Shown: in pieces, positions 1-5,432 of the stretch | Layout of the letters: each line of letters begins with the position of its first letter | How positions within the stretch are numbered: position 1 is the first letter of the stretch | Assembly (NCBI GenBank): GCA_012964965.1 | Contig: DTTB01000109.1 | Location: 1-7,719 of the forward strand | DNA: 7,719 nt | Source: Candidatus Nitrosopelagicus sp. | GTDB taxonomy: Archaea; Thermoproteota; Nitrososphaeria; Nitrososphaerales; Nitrosopumilaceae | Reading direction: 5' to 3' | The notes under the pieces: generated by a model | Told to the model about the DNA's origin: nothing | Seen by the model: only the letters and a program-made list of their open reading frames with translations | The model's database searches: none | Made by a program: the position numbers and the translations under genes

Positions 1-11
1 GTAATTATTCT

Positions 12-194
12 ATGTTATTATGGATTGCAGCTGCAGTTATTGGAATTTTAATTTCAGGAATTTTACTTTACAAATATTTCAGGACATCAAAATATGATGT
101 GCTTGGTTTTTCTATGTATTGTAAAACCTGTGGTCAGAAAATGGATGGTTTAAAATGCACAAATTGTACACAAAAAAAGACTGATTGGAGATAA
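12..194 (+). CDS. Small membrane-anchored zinc-ribbon protein, hypothetical
   Basis: This 60-residue protein has one predicted membrane helix at about residues 3-20 (rich in I, L, A and G), a short basic linker, and a C-terminal four-cysteine cluster. The cluster is C37-x2-C40 followed by C49-x2-C52, the spacing of a small zinc ribbon. The topology is probably an N-terminal anchor with the ribbon in the cytoplasm, since basic residues follow the helix. I do not recognise a named family; the partner and function are unknown. The frame is open to the left edge (Asn-Tyr-Ser precede the Met), so the true start could lie outside the window, although a start at the Met gives a sensible anchor. It converges on the small coiled-coil gene, with 23 bp between the stops. 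Confidence 0.6.
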   Translation: MLLWIAAAVIGILISGILLYKYFRTSKYDVLGFSMYCKTCGQKMDGLKCTNCTQKKTDWR

Positions 195-197
195 GCG

Positions 198-219
198 CTT
201 AGTCTGCTGAGTATTTTTT
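198..219 (+). terminator. Candidate hairpin plus T-tract terminator
   Basis: CTTAG (198-202) and CTGAG (207-211) can form a 5-bp stem with one G-U pair and a 4-nt loop, and a T-rich run (212-219) follows immediately. It sits just after the stop of the zinc-ribbon gene and could end its transcript; archaeal RNA polymerase responds mainly to the U-tract. The stem is short and the T-tract runs into the last codon of the opposing gene, so this is tentative. Confidence 0.35.
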
Positions 220-445
220 ACCTATTATTTTTCAGCCTATTAGTATATTCTCTATAGGTTTCAAGAAGTTTCAAACAACAAACATTCATCTTGTGCAGTT
301 TTTTGTAGATAGAATTTTCAGACACGGAATCCTCATCTATTTCATGTTTTTTTAAATCCTCAAAATGAATAGACAGTTCTTTTTCAAGCTTACCAATTTC
401 TGTTTCAATTTTTAGCAATTCATATCCCTTAGGTTCCATATTCAT
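218..445 (-). CDS. Small coiled-coil hypothetical protein
   Basis: This 75-residue protein is highly charged and predicted to be almost wholly alpha-helical. Two helical stretches (about residues 7-36 and 44-72) carry regular I/L spacing and are separated by an acidic loop (IDEDS), which suggests a helical hairpin or coiled coil. A vicinal Cys56-Cys57 pair lies in the second helix. There is no signal peptide or membrane segment. I do not recognise a family. A second Met at residue 3 (437-439) is an alternative start. A TATA-like run (465-472 on the reverse strand) lies about 24 nt upstream of the first Met and favours it under leaderless transcription. The gene is divergent from the Lrp-type gene and convergent with the zinc-ribbon gene. 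Its reality is supported by its tidy fit between neighbours, promoter spacing and lack of a better frame. Confidence 0.6.
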   Translation of the reverse strand: MNMEPKGYELLKIETEIGKLEKELSIHFEDLKKHEIDEDSVSENSIYKKLHKMNVCCLKLLETYREYTNRLKNNR

Positions 446-464
446 ATATCATAGGCATGAGTTG

Positions 465-472
465 ATAAAAAA
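465..472 (-). promoter_or_regulatory. TATA-like element for the coiled-coil gene
   Basis: The reverse strand reads TTTTTTAT, centred about 23-24 nt upstream of the ATG at 445. That is the spacing expected if transcription begins at the start codon. No Shine-Dalgarno sequence is visible. Confidence 0.4.
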
Positions 473-496
473 TCTTCATAGAATGGATATCTCAGG

Positions 497-504
497 TTAA
501 ATAT
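497..504 (+). promoter_or_regulatory. TATA-like element for the Lrp-domain gene
   Basis: TTAAATAT is centred about 24.5 nt upstream of the ATG at 525, consistent with a leaderless archaeal transcript. It lies in the 79-bp divergent gap and is separate from the reverse-strand element at 465-472. Confidence 0.45.
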
Positions 505-524
505 CTGTAGGACGTAGTATAAAC

Positions 525-764
525 ATGGCAGAAGCATACGTCTTGATTAACTGTGAGATTGGTTCTGAGGAGAAAGTTATTGAAGAATTAAAAACCATAG
601 ACGGTGTCAAAGAAGTACATGGGACATTTGGGGCCTATGATATTTTGGCTAAGGTAGAGTCTGATCAGGTTGAGACCTTACGCGAGACGATTACTTGGAA
701 AATCCGAAAAATTGACAAAATTCGTTCAACGCTTACATTAATGGGCATTGAAGGTCAGAGTTAA
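525..764 (+). CDS. Stand-alone Lrp/AsnC ligand-binding (RAM) domain protein
   Basis: The 79 residues form one Lrp/AsnC effector domain with a beta-alpha-beta-beta-alpha-beta pattern: strand 4-10 (AYVLINC), helix 14-25, strand 27-32, strand 37-44 with the family's G-x-x-D motif (G36-A-Y-D39), helix 47-59, and strand 65-72. The usual N-terminal helix-turn-helix is absent. There is no room for it, because the ATG has a well-placed TATA element directly upstream and no homologous residues precede it. In this family the domain forms dimers and octamer rings and binds amino acids. Solo versions, common in archaea, may bind a ligand or modulate full-length Lrp proteins. The ligand cannot be read from sequence. 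The following membrane-protein gene is 56 bp away and seems to have its own promoter. Confidence 0.88.
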   Translation: MAEAYVLINCEIGSEEKVIEELKTIDGVKEVHGTFGAYDILAKVESDQVETLRETITWKIRKIDKIRSTLTLMGIEGQS

Positions 765-791
765 TTTCGTAAACCCTTATTCCTAAATACA

Positions 792-799
792 TTTTTAAT
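792..799 (+). promoter_or_regulatory. TATA-like element deciding the TTG start of the membrane protein
   Basis: TTTTTAAT is centred about 25.5 nt upstream of the TTG at 821, the leaderless spacing seen elsewhere in this window. It is the main support for choosing the TTG. The T-rich run 792-803 may also serve as a U-tract terminator for the preceding Lrp-domain gene. Confidence 0.45.
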
Positions 800-820
800 T
801 TTCTACTTGTAGGAATAACT

Positions 821-1378
821 TTGAATATACTTGAACTGGCAGAGCAAAATTTTTTGATAACTTTTTCTGTAGTGATTGGAATTGGACTGTTGCAAGGAGC
901 AATAATGGGGCGTGGCATTCGTTCCCGCTTTCCAAGTCTAAAAAGGCATGCAAGATCTGCTTCAATTGTTTTACTAGCACTTTTTTCAATTAATGCCATA
1001 GCAAGTGTATTAAAATTTGCCGAACCAGTCAAAATTTCAGTATCCGAGATAACCATTCCGGAAACAATTGAAGAAGTATTTACTCTAATTGTTAATGTAA
1101 TGGGTATTAACGCTGGAGTTGGGGCTGCTATTGCAATATTTGTTTCGGTTACACTGATAATATTTTTGAAATTTGCTAATATACATCAGATCGCTAGATA
1201 CTTCATTTTTGTAATTAGCTGTGCAGTCCTCATTGTTGTCTTACTTGGAAAATTCACCGATTTTGTACCTACAGCATTTCAAATAATGCTCTATGCATTT
1301 TATCAATTTGGGATTACAGTAGGAATATTTCTTGTGACCAAACGTAAAGAAACTGAAGCACTGTCAGAGATAAAATGA
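821..1378 (+). CDS. Multi-pass membrane protein, hypothetical
   Basis: This 185-residue hydrophobic protein has about five or six predicted membrane segments: residues 11-30, 46-64, about 85-97 (weak), 98-117, 127-143 and 150-172. A strongly basic loop (RGIRSRF...KRHAR, 31-45) follows the first segment and should face the cytoplasm. A likely external loop (65-84) carries E and P residues, and the tail is charged. I see no catalytic motif, cofactor ligand or recognised transporter signature, so no function is assigned. Translation appears to start at TTG: no ATG lies in frame before codon 29, which would delete the first helix, and the TATA-like element sits about 25 nt upstream. It converges on the TFB gene with 29 bp between stops. 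Confidence 0.75.
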   Translation: MNILELAEQNFLITFSVVIGIGLLQGAIMGRGIRSRFPSLKRHARSASIVLLALFSINAIASVLKFAEPVKISVSEITIPETIEEVFTLIVNVMGINAGVGAAIAIFVSVTLIIFLKFANIHQIARYFIFVISCAVLIVVLLGKFTDFVPTAFQIMLYAFYQFGITVGIFLVTKRKETEALSEIK

Positions 1379-1407
1379 TAGAATTAAAAATTTAAAGATG
1401 GTTGTTG

Positions 1408-2307
1408 TCACAATAGTTTTTTTAATCCAACACATCTGTTTCTAATCGTCACTTCAGTGACTCCTGATGCAATGGAGATCTCTTTTTGAGTTTTGCTACC
1501 ACCTGTTGAAATACAGGCTAAGTATAATGCAGCGGCAGCTATTCCCATAGGATCCTTTCCAGCTACCATGCCAATCTTTTTTGCCTTATTTAGTAGGATG
1601 AGAGCTTTTCTTTTTGTTGCCTCACCAAGACCAGCCAGACTAGCAATTCTAGATACACCTTTGACTGGATCTGCTACTGGTATTTTGAGGTCTAGTTCTC
1701 TAAAGATTATTCTGTAGCTTCTTGCAACATCCTTTCTCTTGATATTAATTCCTTCTGCTATATCATCCAATGTCCTAGGAGTTTCAGTCATACGACATGA
1801 AGCATAGATGCATGCAGCTACTAGACCGTGAATTGATCTGCCCTTGACAAGCTTTCGTTCAATTGCTTTTCTATAGATGTAGGCTGCTTTTTCAATAACA
1901 GTATCTGTTAAAGTTAACTTGTCCTTCAGTTTGTCCATTTCACTCAATGCTTGACGAAGATTTCTTTCTGACGAAGAATGTGCTTGTGAACGGCTATCCC
2001 ATGTTCTAAGCCTTTCTATAGATTTTTTCATGGATGATCCAAGTGGCTTACCGGTAGCATCCTTGTTTTGTACACCGATGATAGTTGAAAGACCCATATC
2101 GTGCATAGTAATTGAGGTACCAGCACCAACACGGCTTCTATCCCCGCCATCATTTGAAAATGAGCGCCATTCTGGACCTCCTTCCGTAATTTTTTCGGTT
2201 TCCACAAATCCACAAACACTACAGAACAATTCTCCTGTAGTTTCGTCCAAAACCATTTTAGCTTTGGTACATGCTGGGCATCGTTGTTTGCCTAAATTAT
2301 TATCCAT
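1408..2307 (-). CDS. tfb: Transcription initiation factor B (archaeal TFIIB homologue)
   Basis: The 299-residue protein bridges TATA-bound TBP and RNA polymerase at archaeal promoters. An N-terminal zinc ribbon holds C10-x2-C13 and C29-x2-C32. The B-reader/linker region follows (EWRSF at 46-50, DRSRVGAG at 56-63). Two cyclin-like repeats follow at about 113-205 and 207-299. The second ends in a helix-turn-helix (TQKEISIASGVTEVTIRNR, 273-291) that contacts the BRE element in this family. The length is typical. I start at the ATG at 2307. An upstream in-frame ATG at 2331 would add eight poorly conserved residues (MTILYYNY), and it lies inside the TATA-like element CTTATATG (2329-2336), so it is unlikely to be transcribed. 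Thaumarchaeal genomes often encode several TFBs; which paralogue this is cannot be told here. Confidence 0.97.
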   Translation of the reverse strand: MDNNLGKQRCPACTKAKMVLDETTGELFCSVCGFVETEKITEGGPEWRSFSNDGGDRSRVGAGTSITMHDMGLSTIIGVQNKDATGKPLGSSMKKSIERLRTWDSRSQAHSSSERNLRQALSEMDKLKDKLTLTDTVIEKAAYIYRKAIERKLVKGRSIHGLVAACIYASCRMTETPRTLDDIAEGINIKRKDVARSYRIIFRELDLKIPVADPVKGVSRIASLAGLGEATKRKALILLNKAKKIGMVAGKDPMGIAAAALYLACISTGGSKTQKEISIASGVTEVTIRNRCVGLKKLL

Positions 2308-2328
2308 GTAATTATAATACAAAATTGT

Positions 2329-2336
2329 CATATAAG
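2329..2336 (-). promoter_or_regulatory. TATA box of the tfb gene
   Basis: The reverse strand reads CTTATATG, centred about 25.5 nt upstream of the ATG at 2307. It overlaps the alternative upstream ATG (2329-2331), which decides the start in favour of 2307. Confidence 0.55.
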
Positions 2337-2373
2337 GATTTTATTACTAAATTATGGTTTTTTGTTGATAGGT

Positions 2374-2436
2374 TAAGCTAATCTTATTTTAAAATTATAT
2401 TTTTCGTGTTTTTTTCTGTGTTAGTCTATTAGCTTA
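2374..2436 (-). repeat. Long-loop 9-bp inverted repeat at the protease 3' end
   Basis: TAAGCTAAT (2374-2382) and ATTAGCTTA (2428-2436) are perfect 9-bp inverted arms separated by 45 nt. The right arm contains the protease stop codon and last sense codon. The loop contains the palindrome ATTTTAAAAT (2386-2395). In RNA the arms could pair around the protease 3' end. No U-tract follows on the reverse strand, so a simple intrinsic terminator is not indicated. The rest of the 121-bp gap (2308-2428) holds the tfb promoter and AT-rich sequence only. Confidence 0.4.
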
Positions 2437-3925
2437 GCAGGCAGTAGGCATAGTTAGCATTCTTGATCGAGGGATACATGATGTTGTTTCTGTCAGTGAA
2501 GTGTTCGAATCCAAGTGAATGTCCTAGTTCGTGTTTCATGATTGTTTCAACAGTATCAATAGTAAACAGTTGTGTGGTACCATCACAACCATAGCCACCA
2601 AGCGCAACTTCAACTACACCCTTGCCAAGATTTGCATGACCAAGGACACCGTCACCAAGGTTTCTCATAACCCACGTCACCCAAATATTTGCATCCGATT
2701 TTGTATTAACTTGGTAAAATTTTACAACTGCTGCCTTACCATCATTTGTAGTTAATTTAGCGCTCTCCCAAAAAGCAAATGCGTTTTTTAATGTACTAAC
2801 ATGATCAAGAGGAAGTCTTTTTGGCTGTTCGTTAACATAAACGTTGTATTCAATGTGGTAGACGTCATCAACTAAATAGATTTTAGGATCAGGAAATACA
2901 TGTGAGGGCAATGTTAGATACTGACCAAGATTCCACTTGTGGTAATCTTTCCAATATTTTTTCATCACTTCACTGCTTGGATTGGGATATTCAATGAATC
3001 TTTTCTCATTTTTTATATCACTTTGAATTTTTCTTAGATATTGTTCAAAATTCCAAGCCTTTCTATCCAGCTCTTTTTTTACTAATTCAGAGTTTTCTTG
3101 TACAGTGATTTTCATTATGCCGTTTTCAATTAGATATTTTAACCCTGATACAAAATCCTCATCTGGAATCTTTCCTGCAGCCCACCATCCTGCGTTGTTT
3201 TTAACCCAAGCCGGAATATTATCTGAGGTATTTTTTTTAACATTTTGTGAACTTAGCTTAATGATTTTATTTTCAATAAGGTATTGAATGCCAGAGATAA
3301 AGTCATTATCGCTTATTTTATCAGCAGCCCACCAGCTTGCGTTACTTCTAATCCAATGTGGTATGGTATTTTCTTCAAATTTTAAAAGATATGCAGGTTT
3401 TTCTGTAGGCTTGTATGGATATTTTTTTATAATTTTTTCTAAATATTCAAGATAATTTTTTGATACATAATTATCAGGATCCAATTTTAGAGCTCTATCA
3501 AAATATTTTTTTGCTTCACCATACTCTCCAAAATTCCCAAAGCCTAATCCCAAACCATTTAATGCTATGACACTGTTTGGATCAGTTTCTAATACAGTAT
3601 AGAATTCCAGCATAGATTTTTCATTTAAATAATATTTGTCATATTGTGTTGAGACACCACTGACTGGCTGAGCCGCTAAGGTAGTATAGAGCCTCATATT
3701 ACTCAGCGAAATAGCCTTCATTTCTCGTATTTTAGTATCTGTAGGAAAAACCTCAAGTATATCATCATAGATTTCTATAGCCATTCTATACTCACCATTG
3801 AGGAAATATTCTTCAGCATCCTTAACCTGCTCTACTGTATTGATGGGCTCAGCAAAAGATGTTCCAGTGAGAAAAACTATGGCAAATGAGAAAACAACTA
3901 ATATCTTTATGAAATTTTTAAACAT
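2429..3925 (-). CDS. Secreted TPR / Trp-repeat / metzincin-type zinc metalloprotease
   Basis: The 498-residue protein starts with a Sec signal peptide (basic 3-7, hydrophobic 8-20, likely cut after A25 in SFA|EP), so the rest acts outside the cell or at its surface. TPR-like helices follow at about 33-66 and 117-152. Then come two copies of a roughly 37-residue tryptophan-rich repeat (188-224 and 237-273), a charged helical linker (277-335), and a C-terminal protease domain. The domain holds H465-E466-x2-H469-x2-G472-x2-H475 and a downstream Met-turn (N481-I-M483-Y-P485), the zinc site and Met-turn of metzincins, closest to matrixin-like M10 peptidases. No cysteine-switch prodomain is seen. 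The only two cysteines, C447 and C495, flank the active site and may form a disulphide. The substrate is unknown. The gene is probably monocistronic, with a TATA-like run just upstream. Confidence 0.9.
   Translation of the reverse strand: MFKNFIKILVVFSFAIVFLTGTSFAEPINTVEQVKDAEEYFLNGEYRMAIEIYDDILEVFPTDTKIREMKAISLSNMRLYTTLAAQPVSGVSTQYDKYYLNEKSMLEFYTVLETDPNSVIALNGLGLGFGNFGEYGEAKKYFDRALKLDPDNYVSKNYLEYLEKIIKKYPYKPTEKPAYLLKFEENTIPHWIRSNASWWAADKISDNDFISGIQYLIENKIIKLSSQNVKKNTSDNIPAWVKNNAGWWAAGKIPDEDFVSGLKYLIENGIMKITVQENSELVKKELDRKAWNFEQYLRKIQSDIKNEKRFIEYPNPSSEVMKKYWKDYHKWNLGQYLTLPSHVFPDPKIYLVDDVYHIEYNVYVNEQPKRLPLDHVSTLKNAFAFWESAKLTTNDGKAAVVKFYQVNTKSDANIWVTWVMRNLGDGVLGHANLGKGVVEVALGGYGCDGTTQLFTIDTVETIMKHELGHSLGFEHFTDRNNIMYPSIKNANYAYCLLS
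3107..3217 (-). repeat. Trp-rich protein repeat, copy 2
   Basis: This segment encodes residues 237-273 of the protease: IPAW at the start, NNAGWWA in the middle, D-E-D-F-V-S-G, then YLIENGIMKI. It matches copy 1 at 23 of 37 positions, including all three Trp residues, D-x-D-F, S-G and YLIEN. A 12-residue linker separates the copies. The conserved aromatic positions suggest a small folded module, possibly for cell-surface or carbohydrate binding (inference). Confidence 0.8.
3254..3364 (-). repeat. Trp-rich protein repeat, copy 1
   Basis: This segment encodes residues 188-224: IPHW at the start, SNASWWA in the middle, D-N-D-F-I-S-G, then YLIENKIIKL. It lies directly after the TPR region. Nucleotide divergence from copy 2 is substantial, so the duplication looks old and maintained at protein level rather than recent. 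Confidence 0.8.
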
Positions 3926-3944
3926 TCTGGTTTCAGATTTTAAT

Positions 3945-3952
3945 TTAAAAAA
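3945..3952 (-). promoter_or_regulatory. TATA-like element for the protease gene
   Basis: The reverse strand reads TTTTTTAA within a longer T/A run (3941-3955), about 24 nt upstream of the ATG at 3925. The same run could act as a U-tract terminator for birA, which ends at 3971 on the same strand, so the 45-bp gap may both end one transcript and start the next. Confidence 0.4.
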
Positions 3953-3970
3953 ATTCTAATTAAAATATAA

Positions 3971-4969
3971 CTATTGATTCTTGTGTAAAACATCTCCCAC
4001 AAACAATTTTTTGGTTTTCTTACCCCTGGTAATGATTAATCCACCATCAATATCTAGCTTTATTGCTTTTCCATTGAAACGACCATCATCAGTGATAACT
4101 GAAACATTTTTGCCTATTGTAGATGATCTTTTTGTCCACTCGGTCACAATTTTTTTATTAGATCCAGAATTAATCATCTGGAAAACATTTTCCAACTCAT
4201 ATAGAAATTGTTTGACTAACGGTAATGGTTTTTCATTTTTTTCAACTAGTGTACTAACACCATAAAAATTTGGTGTTTTTTTCAGCAATTTTTCTAAATT
4301 ACGCGGTTTTATTTTAAAATTAATTCCTACACCTAAAACCAGAAATTCAATCTTATTTGACTGTATAGATGTGTCAAGCAATATTCCAGCAACCTTTTTC
4401 TTTTTTAATGTCAGATCATTTGGCCATTTTAGCATAGGCTTAATTCCTAATACCTTTTCAACAGCTTTGTGTAATGCAAGTGAAGTTGCAATTGGTACAA
4501 GTGTGATCTGCGAAGTACTAAATTTTGGATGAACAATCACTGATAACCAAATTCCACCAACCGGTGACTTCCATTTTCTTTTCAATCTGCCCATTCCCTC
4601 GGTTTGTTTTTTTGATATGACAACCGTCCCATTTTCCTTTCTATTAGGTGCAATTTCTACCGCAAAATTTTGTGTTGAATCCATGCTATCAAAATAATAA
4701 ATTCTTTTTCCTATGAATTTTGTATTTAAATTTTCAGTTATTTCCCATGGCAGAAGACGTTCCGTATTACCAATCAATTTGTACCCTAGATTTTGTTTTG
4801 ATTCTACAGTGTATCCCTCTGAACGAATTTTTTTGATATGTTTCCAGACAGCAACACGGCTTATTTTGAGAACATCGCTCAAATCTTGCCCAGATAAAAA
4901 TTCAGATTTGTGCGACTTTAGTAATGTCAAAACTTTGAGCAGACCAACATTATCAAACGAAGTATACAC
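3971..4969 (-). CDS. birA: Biotin protein ligase with N-terminal HTH (BirA, group II)
   Basis: The 332-residue protein attaches biotin, via biotinyl-AMP, to the lysine of biotin carboxyl carrier domains; in this lineage the expected target is the acetyl/propionyl-CoA carboxylase of carbon fixation. An N-terminal winged helix-turn-helix (about 8-66, SGQDLSDVLKISRVAVWKHI core) is followed by the ligase domain. That domain has the substrate motif D97-S-T-Q-N101, biotin loop G125-x-G-R-x2-R131-x-W133 then SPVGG, K181-W-P-N-D185, the putative catalytic lysine K192 in KVAGIL, and G213-V-G-I-N217. A C-terminal SH3-like domain (about 285-328) completes it. The HTH means it could also repress transcription, as in E. 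coli. The start is GTG: no upstream ATG exists before an in-frame stop, and a TATA element sits about 23 nt upstream. It is divergent from the CoA-binding gene. Confidence 0.95.
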   Translation of the reverse strand: MYTSFDNVGLLKVLTLLKSHKSEFLSGQDLSDVLKISRVAVWKHIKKIRSEGYTVESKQNLGYKLIGNTERLLPWEITENLNTKFIGKRIYYFDSMDSTQNFAVEIAPNRKENGTVVISKKQTEGMGRLKRKWKSPVGGIWLSVIVHPKFSTSQITLVPIATSLALHKAVEKVLGIKPMLKWPNDLTLKKKKVAGILLDTSIQSNKIEFLVLGVGINFKIKPRNLEKLLKKTPNFYGVSTLVEKNEKPLPLVKQFLYELENVFQMINSGSNKKIVTEWTKRSSTIGKNVSVITDDGRFNGKAIKLDIDGGLIITRGKKTKKLFVGDVLHKNQ

Positions 4970-5017
4970 ACTATTACAAACCTTAAAAATTATAAAAAGT
5001 GATTAGTTTCATAGTGT
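4968..5017. promoter_or_regulatory. Mirror-symmetric divergent promoter, birA / CoA-binding gene
   Basis: A perfect 7-bp inverted repeat, ACACTAT (4968-4974) and ATAGTGT (5011-5017), is centred at 4992.5. The palindrome TTATAA (4990-4995), within ATTATAAAA, shares exactly that centre. The centre lies 27.5 nt from the + strand ATG (5020) and 23.5 nt from the reverse-strand GTG (4969), so one TATA box can serve leaderless transcripts in both directions. The arms fall at the two expected start sites. TTACAAACC (4974-4982) also resembles the E. coli BirA half-site TTGTAAACC at 7 of 9 positions, which is suggestive only. Confidence 0.55.
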
Positions 5018-5019
5018 TC

Positions 5020-5430
5020 ATGGAAAGAGATTCTTACACAGATAAAGAAATCAAAGATATTCTTACATTAAAAAAAATCGCAGTTATTGGTATGTCAAGA
5101 CATTCTAATAAGGCAGCACATTTTGTCCCAAAATATTTGTCAGAGCAGGGATATGATATCACACCGATTAACCCTATAGCTGAAGAAATATTGGGGAAAA
5201 AATCATATCCTGATATTTTATCTGTGGCAGATCCGATAGATATTGTGGATATATTCAGACCATCAGAACAAGTTTTACCGGTTGTTCAGGATGCAATTAA
5301 AATTAAACCGAAAGTGATTTGGCTTCAGGAAGGCATCCATAATCTAGAGGCAGAGGAGCTGGCAAGAAAACATGGAATTAAGGTAGTTTACAATCGATGT
5401 ATGTTGGCCGAGCACCAACGTCTTTTCTGA
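5020..5430 (+). CDS. CoA-binding Rossmann-fold protein (YccU-like)
   Basis: This 136-residue single-domain protein of the CoA_binding_2 family matches the nucleotide-binding N-terminal module of succinyl-CoA/acyl-CoA synthetase alpha chains. Visible features are strand IAVIGMS (20-26) with the glycine-containing turn, a helix starting at KAAHFVPKYL (31-40), strand YDITPINP (45-52), I-L-G-K-K-S-Y-P (57-64), DIVDIFRP (74-81), VIWLQEGI (99-106) and a C-terminal VVYNRCMLAEHQRL (122-135), all at positions characteristic of the family. The exact role of these stand-alone proteins is not established. I start at the ATG at 5020. An in-frame GTG at 4999 would lie only a few bases past the TATA box and is unlikely to be transcribed. 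The next gene begins 2 nt after this stop. Confidence 0.88.
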   Translation: MERDSYTDKEIKDILTLKKIAVIGMSRHSNKAAHFVPKYLSEQGYDITPINPIAEEILGKKSYPDILSVADPIDIVDIFRPSEQVLPVVQDAIKIKPKVIWLQEGIHNLEAEELARKHGIKVVYNRCMLAEHQRLF

Positions 5431-5432
5431 TC

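Noticed and set aside
733..1056. Long reverse-strand ORF (107 codons)
   Set aside because: It lies opposite the membrane-protein gene and the end of the Lrp-domain gene, its translation shows no domain, and it lacks a promoter-like element at its start. It is a shadow frame.
2030..2311. Forward ORF opposite the tfb N-terminus
   Set aside because: It is antisense to a clearly conserved zinc ribbon and linker, and its composition (many P and S) is typical of a shadow frame.
2308..2428. Possible small gene or RNA in the largest gap
   Set aside because: Only AT-rich sequence, the tfb TATA box and part of an inverted repeat are visible. There is no credible reading frame or conserved RNA fold.
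2429..3925. True vertebrate-type MMP with cysteine switch
   Set aside because: The zinc site and Met-turn match metzincins, but there is no PRCG-type prodomain motif and the N-terminal part is TPR-like, so only the catalytic-domain class is claimed.
4999..5019. GTG start for the CoA-binding protein
   Set aside because: It lies only a few bases past the TATA box, so it would be upstream of the expected transcript start. The ATG at 5020 has the right spacing.
5397..5432. Upstream ATG for the unknown helical protein
   Set aside because: It would overlap the conserved C-terminus of the CoA-binding protein. The ATG at 5433, 2 nt after that stop, is the simpler start.
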